From a virus: 20,851 nt of DNA. Below are positions 8,493 to 18,100 of this stretch, one piece after another. The notes beneath the pieces were generated by a model. It was not told the DNA's origin, ran no database searches, and saw only the letters and a program-made list of their open reading frames with translations. Both the position numbers and the translations under genes were made by a program. Within the stretch, counting starts at the first letter, position 1; each line of letters opens with the position of its first letter. The stretch is taken from IMG/VR virus record IMGVR_UViG_3300032249_000281, positions 1-20,851 of that record; one strand, given 5' to 3'.

Positions 8493-9176
8493 TTATACTT
8501 CTTCCAGCGTTACAGAAACATCCCAAAAATCATATCCACCAAAAGTGCTTCCTGTAGATATTCCAGGACCTCCACGCTTAACTACGTTATAGTTAAATCC
8601 TGTTATGTACATTTGAACTACCTGAGAATACTGAGCTAAATGTAAATGAGCATTATCGTCTATTCCAAAATTTATGTATTTATCGTATGATAAAAATACC
8701 CAAAATGGTCCTTTGTGATCTTGATACCATTTTAACAACTCTGCACCACCTGCACCACCATCTACAGTATATTTTTCAACACTTGTAGGAATGCCATTAA
8801 TTGTTCTTTCTGCTGGTGCTTTTCCATTTGCTGGATTAAAGTCTGCAAGAAATGCAAATCCTCTTGATGGTAGATTTGACCAGCTAGTAGATATAGTAAG
8901 TTTATCTGCTATGTGATAAGAACGCATTGTTCCATTAACCATTCTTTTTCTTTGTTCAATTCTTTCTGTTGCAAAATCAATAGCACCCCTATTATGATCT
9001 GATAATATAATAAATGAGTCATTAATATCTGCTGGAGGTATTGTAAGGTCTTGATAGACTTCATACCCAGAAGGAACGTATGACCCACCAGAAAGAACTC
9101 CTGGGGTATCTGACCAAAGCATAGCCTGTGGTCTTTGATACTGCTTTCTACCAGACATGTAGACTGGTGTAGCCAT
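8493..9176 (-). CDS. Distal tail (Dit-like) structural protein (227 aa)
   Basis: The gene lies immediately after the tape measure gene, with a one-base TAATG overlap, and before the hub gene; this is the standard place of the distal tail protein that caps the tube and connects it to the hub. The sequence is beta-rich. Residues about 65-105 (ERIEQRKRMVNGTMRSYHIADK followed by TISTSWSNLPSRGF) have the long hairpin and 'nG-x-x-R' pattern seen in tube-like proteins, and LKWYQDHKGPFWVFLSY and a closing VSVTLEEV strand follow. No enzymatic motif is present. The role is inferred mainly from gene order, with sequence features consistent. Confidence 0.6.
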   Translation of the reverse strand: MATPVYMSGRKQYQRPQAMLWSDTPGVLSGGSYVPSGYEVYQDLTIPPADINDSFIILSDHNRGAIDFATERIEQRKRMVNGTMRSYHIADKLTISTSWSNLPSRGFAFLADFNPANGKAPAERTINGIPTSVEKYTVDGGAGGAELLKWYQDHKGPFWVFLSYDKYINFGIDDNAHLHLAQYSQVVQMYITGFNYNVVKRGGPGISTGSTFGGYDFWDVSVTLEEV

Positions 9177-12100
9177 TAATTCGCCTGCTTTCTTATTTTT
9201 TGATTATCTAACTGCTGAATTTGCTTTATCACAACTCGTGCAATCTCATCTGGATTAGAATCAGATTTAACATTTACGCTTAGGTTATAATTATACACCT
9301 TTTCGCCTTCGTATGTTCCACTATTAATTGCCTTCATTTTATCAACACCATAACTGCTAACAGCATATCTACTCATTACAAATTCTCCAGGGGTTAGCAT
9401 TGCTGGAACTATATCTGTACCACGAGAATATCCGCCAGCAGCAAAATATTTAGGATTAATCATTCCGCCAGAAGATTTGCCCACCATTTCTGCATACCTC
9501 ATTGCTTGGCCAGTATATCGTGCAGCTGAAAGTGCTGCTGCTGTTCCGCCGACTGCTTGTGTCATAGATTCTGATTTTGTTAGTGCTCTTGCCATATTTA
9601 CTGCTATAGTTTCTGGAGATAGGATTCCTTGTGCTTCAGCAACTGCTTTATTTAAACTTTTTATATTAGTTGCTGTTACAATTTCTGTTCTTGCAATCTC
9701 TGAAGCTGCCCATGCTGCCTTTGCTGCTGCATCGTTAGCAGCCTGTTGTGCTGCCGTTATTCCTCTATCCCCATCATCTAATAAAGAACCTGCAGCACTA
9801 AAACCAAGAGCTGCTGCTTCATATGCTGCTCGTTCTGATGCTTCATATGCTGCTCGTGCTGCTGCATCTGCTGCTTCTTGTGCTTCTTTAGACGTAATAA
9901 ATGGACTTGTTGGTTTAAATTTACTACTTGTAATTTGTGAAAGGGCTAGAGCAATTGAATCAACAATTTCCTTCATAGTCTTAAGTGGACCATCATTAAT
10001 CTTTTTCAGCTCATCTTTATAAGCGTCAAGTTTAAGTTGAACTGAATCCCAACCTAGTTTTTCTTTATCAATTGCAAGAAGTTTTGCATCAAGTATTGCC
10101 TGATTCTTATCAAGTTCCCCTTGTAGTGCATCTAACTTAGACTGTGCTGTTGCAAGTTGGTTAAACTTAAATCCATCAATAACTGTTTCAATGTTTCTAA
10201 TATCTAGAAGTTTTGCTTCTCTTAATTCTGTTATATTATAGATTCTATCTTCAATTTTAATAATTGCTTCTTTAGCAATTTTTGATTGTTGTTCTAGTGC
10301 AAAAATCTGTTGTTCAATTCTAAACTGTTCTTCTTGAATTTGTTTCTTTGTCATACCACTTGCAGAGCGCAAGTTTTCAATTTCGGACTTTCTTCTAGTT
10401 TCTAATAAATCTCTGGCTGAACGGTTTGCTGATTCTGCTGCATTAGCTCTCATTTCTTGTATCATCTGTGCTGCTGCAGAAATATCACCCTGTGATAAAG
10501 CATCTGCAAGAGATATTCTACTTTTTTCTTGTGCAGCAATATCAGAGTTTAGTTGAGAAATTTTAGATAAAGCTTCTTCTTGTTTGTCATATTTTTCATT
10601 AATTTCATCTGCAGCTTTATCAATTAATGTTAAATCATTAGATAGTATTGTTGATCTATCCTGCAACTTTTGAATAGGTCTATCAAAATCAAACTCTATC
10701 TTTCTTTGAGCATCATTAATTTCTTCTTGTAGGTCATCAAGTAAGTTTTGTCCAATATTTGGATCATACTTTAGTTCAAGATTAATTTTATCAATTTTAT
10801 CTTGTTCTTTTTCAATGTCTTTATTAATCTTTTCAACTTCACCCTCAGCAATTTTAATGTCAGCTTTTAGTTGAAAGTTATCTAAATCAAATTGATTCTG
10901 AAGTGTTTTGGCCTGTAGGTCAAGTGCAGAAATGTTTGCATCAATAGCATCTTGTGTTTTTTGCTCAAAGGTGAGTGTTTGTTTTCTAATTAACTCAAGA
11001 AGATCAGAATACTCTTTGGTCTTATTTATTAAATCACCAAACTTATCTACAGTATTTATTGTTCCATCGGCTGAAGCAATAGCCCAAGCATTATTTTTGT
11101 CTTTTAGTATTTCAAGAATAACTTCTTGTTTTACTCCTGCAGCAGACAGTCTGTTATAGGCCTCAATTTGCATCTTTGTTTCTGCAATATTTTCATTAAG
11201 TTTAATATTGCTTAGTTCATAATTAAGGTTAATAGTTTTTTGTATTTCTTTGTTTAGTTCTGCTTGCTCTTCTTTAGTAGCTTTTAGTCCACCCTGTGCA
11301 GCAATCTTTGCAGTTAGTGTTGCATTTTGTAATATCTTTTGAATTTCAATTGAGTTATATCCCTCATCTGTTAATGCTTTGTGGGCAACAATTTGATCTT
11401 CAATTTCTTTACTTGCATCCTTTACATCTTGAATATACCCACCAATTGTGGCTTTGCGGAATCCTTCATTAATAATAATAAAGTCATCCTTTAGTCCCTT
11501 AATTCTTCCATTTTTGGATATGTCAAACAAAGTTTTTGACCATAGCACAAATTGTTCAGCATCTAAACCTCTAATAATTTCCATGAAATCTTTATCAATA
11601 GCAATTCCAGCAGACTTTGCTGCTGCCTCTATTTGTTTAATTGCTCCACGCTGATCATCAAGTCCTGGGTTTATTGATTTTTTGCCACCATCTTCAAGGA
11701 ATTTCTTTAGAGATTCTAATGGCTTAAGAGCATCAAATGCACCTTCTTTAACAAGTTTTAATCTTTGAGCAAGATCAAATAAGAATGAGTCATCTCTTGT
11801 TGGACCAGTATTTGTGTTGCCAGTTGCTCCACCCTTCTTTGAGTCATCAACTGTTCCAACACCAAACAGTTGTGGTGCAACCTTTGAAAAATATTTGCTA
11901 GTTGCCTCACTTATATTATCTGCATCTTTTTTAAATGCCGCAAGTGCTGCTTTTTTTGCTGCTTCTCTTTTAGGATCAACAAAACTATAGTTTAAGTCAG
12001 GGTTCTTTGCATAAAACGCCGATTCAAGTTCTCTGTCTAAAATCTTATCAAAACTATCACTTTCTGTAATAGATCCAATAGTAATCATTGCCTGGAATTG

Positions 12101-15100
12101 TAACTCTTTAGGAAGTTTAGAGATTGCAGTCCATTGCTGAATGGCAGCATCTAATGTTAGATTTTTTTCTGGACCACCTGCTTCTTCTTGCATCTTAACA
12201 AGTGCGTTAAGATTTATTTGACCATTAGGGAATTTCTTTTTAAGAGCATCAATTTCTTTTCCACGAGCCTTAAGATCTACAATATTATTTTTTTGTGTTT
12301 CAATATTTAAATCAATACCAATATAGTCTGGAATCTTTCCAAGTTCTTCAATTGCAGAGAATGTTTCATCTGCATCAGCCTTATCCATATTTTTAATAGC
12401 AAAAACAAGTTGTCTTTGATTGTTTTCATTTGGAAGCATTGTTAGAATTGTAGAAAGTCTTTGTACTCCTTCTGTTCCTTGAACACTAACAATTGCCTCT
12501 AATCTTTTCTGAACATCTCCACCCATGGTAGTGAGGGTGTTTACAAGTGTTGATGCTTCTGCTGGAGCAAGAACATCTGATGTAACTAATGTTGAAATCT
12601 CAAGAGTTATTTTATCGTTTCCAATTGCATCAAGTTCTGCTTGAAGTGCTGCAGCCTGTGCCTTAAGTGGGGCATTGTCTTTGAATTTATCTTGCATTCC
12701 AACTGCAAATGCTTCCATGTATTTATCACGAACTGCACCACGACCAGAGCCAAGTGGACTAATTTTTTCAAATATTGATGGACCAGAAACTTGATCTAGC
12801 ATGTCTGCAGAAGTCTTTAGCATATTTGCTTGCTTTGATCTTAGAGTCTGTAATCCGCCCTGTTTCTTAGATTCTAAATCACGAATTTGTTCATCTACTG
12901 CTGTTCGTTCTTTTTCTGTCTTTAATGTTTTCTTTTTAAGTTCAAGATTTGCAATAGCAGAATCATATTGAGATGTCAATGCATCTATACTTGCTTGTGA
13001 AGCAGCAACATTTTGTGATACTATTCCCTGTAGCATTCCTGCTGACTTTCCTATTGCAGCTTTTTCTTTACCCTTTTGCCAACTTCTAATCGCTGCTTCA
13101 ATACCGCCAAAAATTACTGTTGATACAGCCAAACCAATTGCTCCAGGAACAATACCAACGCCTGTAGCACCTGTTGCAAGAGAAGCAACTTGTCCACCAG
13201 TTCTTACTGCTCTAGCAACTGCTAATGCTTTTCCTACTTTTGTCATTTCTGTAGTTGCCTTAGCAATGGCTGCTTCAGATCTAGCAATTGCTGCAGCATT
13301 TGATCCCATTTGTACCATGTTTGCTGCTTGAACTCCTGCTCTTGCTCCAAGCAGTCCTCCACCAATTGCTCCTGCTCCTAGTTGAGCAATTTCAGTTTTT
13401 GTGTTAATTCCAGTTTGTTGCTTAGCAACTAGATTCATGTTATCAAGAGCAGCCTGCTGAAGCCTTTCTCCAGATGCCATTAAGTCAAGTTGAACTTGTA
13501 ATGGATTATTAAGAATATTTTCTCCATTTGGTCCAAGTAGTTGAATTAATTTTCCTCTAACATCAAGTTCAAGTTTTGCATCTTTAAGATTTCTTGTTAG
13601 TGCAACAGCAATTGATTCTGCCTGACCTCTATCAAGAACTCCTTGTGATACTGCTGTTCCAAGTTGATTTACTAATGAATCTACAGCAGGTCCTGAACCA
13701 AGTGTTGCCATTGAAGTGTCAAATGATTTTTTAAGGTTTTTTCCAAAATCACTGTTTGAAATAACGTTGTTTCCAAATTCCATACTAACTGGAACTATGT
13801 CTGTATTTCTTCCTGCTCTTTTTGCTTGTGCAACCTGAGTAATAGAAACTTTTCCAGTAATCTTTCCAAGCTCTTCAAGTTGTTTTGTAGTCATAGTCAT
13901 TGACTCTGCTTGCTTTTGTCCTTCAATTATATTCTTTTTAATTGTTGCTGCTTGCATTTTAAATACCGCAATTAAGCCAACGGCAGTGGCTGCAAGTAGT
14001 TTAAGTGGACTATTAAGCATTGGCAAAAGCATAGTCAGCATAGATAGCATCATAATTGCATTCATGTTTTTTGCTATTGCACCTTCTGGATTTTTTTGAG
14101 CAACCATTCCAGCAGCCATTGGAATCATCATTCCAGCCATCTGCATAGGCATCATTTTTTGTGTAAAGTTCATTCTATTCATTTGACGCTGATTAGTACG
14201 TTCTGATGCAGTTGCTGCTCTTGTAGTTCCGTCCTCATTTGTAACTGTTGGAGATACGTTTCCGTACCCAGTTAAAAATCCACGGAATCCACGAGTTTTA
14301 TCTTTGCCAAAAGACTCAGTTGTTTTATCTGCTGTCTTTCCAAGATCTGCAACTTTTGGAGTTGCCTTACTCATTTGAGCAGCAAACTTATCAATTCTTT
14401 CTCCAAGTTTTTTAACTCTTGGCTTATCAAAGAATTTATCAATTGCTCTTTCAACTCTATCTGGAGACCTTGTTCCAGCAGGGGGGGTATCTTTAACTGG
14501 ATCTCCCGATGAGTCAGTTCTCCATGAACCAGGATTTCCAGTCCAAGGAGTAACGTTTGATGCTTCAAAACCAGGAACATTGTCTGCAATCATTGACTGA
14601 ATGAGTGGCATATACTTTGCAGATTGTTTTGCAGGAATTACAGCTTCTCCTGGTGAAAGCATTGCAGGTTGAATATCACCAGCACCCTTTGGACCAGGAA
14701 CAGAAAATATTCCATTACTTAAATATAAAAAAGGATCTTTCTGAGCATTTTTCATTCTGGTAAATACTGTCTGTAATGCTTCTTGAAATGTTTTTCCACT
14801 AGTAGAAGTCAGTTTACCAAAATCAAAAAGTTGAGATAACTCAGGATTTTGTTTTATTAGTTCTTGAATAAATTTATTTTGGCTTGGGTTAGTAGAAGTA
14901 ACAGTTGTAGATGTTTTAGTTAAATCAAAACCTAAAATGTCTGCAAGATTATTTATTTGTTTTTTAATATTTATTTTTCTTGGTTTAGCATTTTTTGGTA
15001 TTGTAATTCCTATTTCTTTTGCTAAAGCATCAATTTCTTTTTTAGATAGATGAGATGCGGCTGCTTTAAATACTCTTTCTTTTAGATCTCCAACATCTTT

Positions 15101-18100
15101 TTGAAGAAGATCTGATGGTTTTTGAATACCTCGGAATCCAGCTAGTGCAGAATTTCCAATATCTAAATTAACAAACCTTCCAGTTTTTTGATCAAACATT
15201 ACATTTCCAGCGTGTGTGTCTACATTACCTATAAGACTATTAAACACAGCATCTTTTGTAGCATATCTTTTGTATGATAAAAATAATTTTTTAACTGCTG
15301 CTTTTGGATCTTTTTGTTTTCCTATCCATGAATCTAAACTATTTTTTGTTGATTGCTTAACAGTAGGAATAAACCTGCTTCCTACAATATTTTTATCAAA
15401 CATCTGTAAAGGAACTGCATTACCTCCAAATTTAGATAAAAGATTTGATGCAATTACCTCAGATGTTGCTTCTGGACCAGACTTTAATTGTTTTACATAA
15501 TATTTTTTACCACTAATATCTCTAAAGCCACCTGGAGTTGCTCCTTTTTTATCTTTATCAAAATCTGCAATATTAAGTTCTTTTTCAGTAGCACGACCTA
15601 CAGATTGTGATTGTTTGTTTTGTGTTCTTACTGGACGTGGAACTGCAGCAATACCACGAATAAATCCAGGAACACTGTCAGAAATCATTGATCTATTTTT
15701 AGAAATTGTCTTAAACGGTATTGGCATTCCTAGAGAAACAACTCCTCTAGCAAATCCTGGAACACCAGTTCTTGGCAATTCTTTTATTTGAGAATTTGTT
15801 AGGCCAGCATCTTTTAACAATGAAAGTTGGTTTGTTTTTGCACCAAACTTTTCGTAATATCCACTAGCAAGTCTCTTATCTAGTGTTGCATGAACAGCCT
15901 TTTCAATTGCAGATCTTTTAGAAGCAGGCTTGTCTAAAATCATCTTAAGTGCTGCTTGTGCCTGATCTCTTCTAGATATGTGCATTCCACCAAGAGAAGT
16001 CTTTGATATATCTTGGAAATATTTATTTAAAAATGACTGCTCTTCAAAAACATTGCTTGGTGAATTTCTCTTATATTGAGTTAATCCTGGTAATTCACCA
16101 ACCTGTCTATCTGTAAATCTATGGCTAAGTGCTCCAGAATATCTAAACTCTTTAGCATTTGCTCCTTGTGCACCCTGAATTTTTAATAAGTCGTCTGGTG
16201 TTAGTCCATATGGATTACCCTTAGTTTGTGAAAGAAGTTTTAAATTTTTAACTTCATCTTTGTGGGTTTTAACAAGTTCTTTATAAATTGGAGAATTTTT
16301 ATATCTTGTTCTTAAGGCCTTAAGTTCTTTTGGAACTGCTCTAACTTTGCTTGCATCATATTTTTGTAATTTACTAAATACTTCTCTAGGACTTAAAACA
16401 TCTTTGCCTGCAAGCCTTGTTCTTAATACATGCTCAAGTTTTCCTTCTGTTGTATCAGCATACCCCTTCTTTGTGCTAACTGGTCCTCCAGGAAGTCTAC
16501 CCTTAGACTCAAGCCATGTTTGATTATCTTTTAATAAACTTTTTAGTTCGTCAACTTTTTCTTTTCTTACTCTAAAAGATTGTGATCCTACTGTTACACT
16601 TACTAGACCATCTGCTCCTTCAGTAAATCTAATACCCGAAAGTCCAGGTCTTGTCAATGAACCAGATGCTATTGAAATAACTGGTGCTGAGGCTCCGATT
16701 GCTCCTCTTGTTGATACAGCCCTTCCAACATTTGCTGCTGCTCCGAATGCTGGGAATGCTCCAACTCTTCCAGCCATAAACCCTGGAACCTTATCTTGAA
16801 TAATTTGATTAATAAATCCTGCATATTTTTGTGTTTGTTTTGTTGGAATAACAGACTCTCCAGGTGAAAGCATTGCTGGTATTACATCCCCTGCTCCCTT
16901 TGGTCCTGGAACAGATGTTGTTCCTTTTGCAAATTTTCTAGGAAGCACAACTCCACCCCTAGGCATAAACATTCCTGGGTTAGTTGCTGCAAATGATCCC
17001 ATAGTTGCGTTAGCTCTAGCATATACAGACATCAAAGAAGATAGTGCTGTTGACTCTAGTGCATATGCTGCAGATAGTTGTTGGTGTTTAGAGTAAAGAG
17101 CATTACTAATAGAAATATTTTCTAATTCTTCTTGTGATAAATATTGTGTTTTTAGTGCTGCATCTGTTGATCCCGCAGCAAGTTGCTGATAACCTTTACG
17201 AAGAACTTGAACACCTTTAACAGAGTTTGCAACGGCATTTGCAAGCAAACCAAATGTCATTAAGAATATTGGTCCTAATCCACCAACTACAACAGTTATA
17301 ATTCCAATAGCTTTTTTTATTCCTTCTGGAAGGTTATTAAATTTTTCTGCCATTTTTGCAATAAATTCAATTACTGGAGTAAAAACTTTAGCAAATAATT
17401 CTCCGATAGGGGCTATAGATTTTTTAAATCTTTCTATTGATCCAGCTAATTTATTCATTGGAGAATCTGCTTGAATCTTTAATTCTCGTTGGCTTAAAAT
17501 TGCAAGTTCTTCTACAGAAGCATTAGTAAGTTGAAGAACACGAGCAGCCTGAGTTCCTTCTCTTCCTAGGTTATTTAAAAGTGCAGATATTCTTGCAAAC
17601 TGATATTTACCAAAAACTTTTTCAATTACTCTTGAACGTTCAAGATCAGTTAGTGGTTGTAGTGCTTGTGCAAATCCAGTTACTGTGTTTCTTAGATTTC
17701 CCTGGTTGGCTTCAACAATGCCCTTGATATTAATTCCAACTGCTGCTGCAGCCTTTGATGCAGCATTGCTTGGGTTAATTAAAGATGCAAGACCTGACTT
17801 AAGTGCGTTAGCACCTTGTGCTGCAGAAATTCCACCTTCTTGCATTGCAGCCATAAAGTATGCTAAATCTTTTACATCTCCACCTAATTGTTGAATAACT
17901 GGTGCAACCTTTGGAATTGCTTCTGTTAAATCTTCAAGGGCTACAACTGTTTGGTTTTCAACTGCGTTAAGGAAGTCAATTGTTCCAGCCATTGCTCCAG
18001 TATCAATTTGAAAAGCATTTTTAAGTGCAATTGTTGTTTCTAATGCTTTTTCTTGTGTAACTCCACCGAGTACTGCAAGTTTATTTGTTTGCTCTACAAG

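Noticed and set aside
14481-14487. Seven-base G run in the tape measure gene (C7 on the coding strand) as a phase-variation tract
   Set aside because: It encodes T-P-P in frame, and a single tract in a structural gene is more likely chance or a sequencing-sensitive spot.
14371-14589. 72-codon minus-strand frame within the tape measure gene
   Set aside because: It is an alternate-frame shadow with no ribosome site and biased composition.
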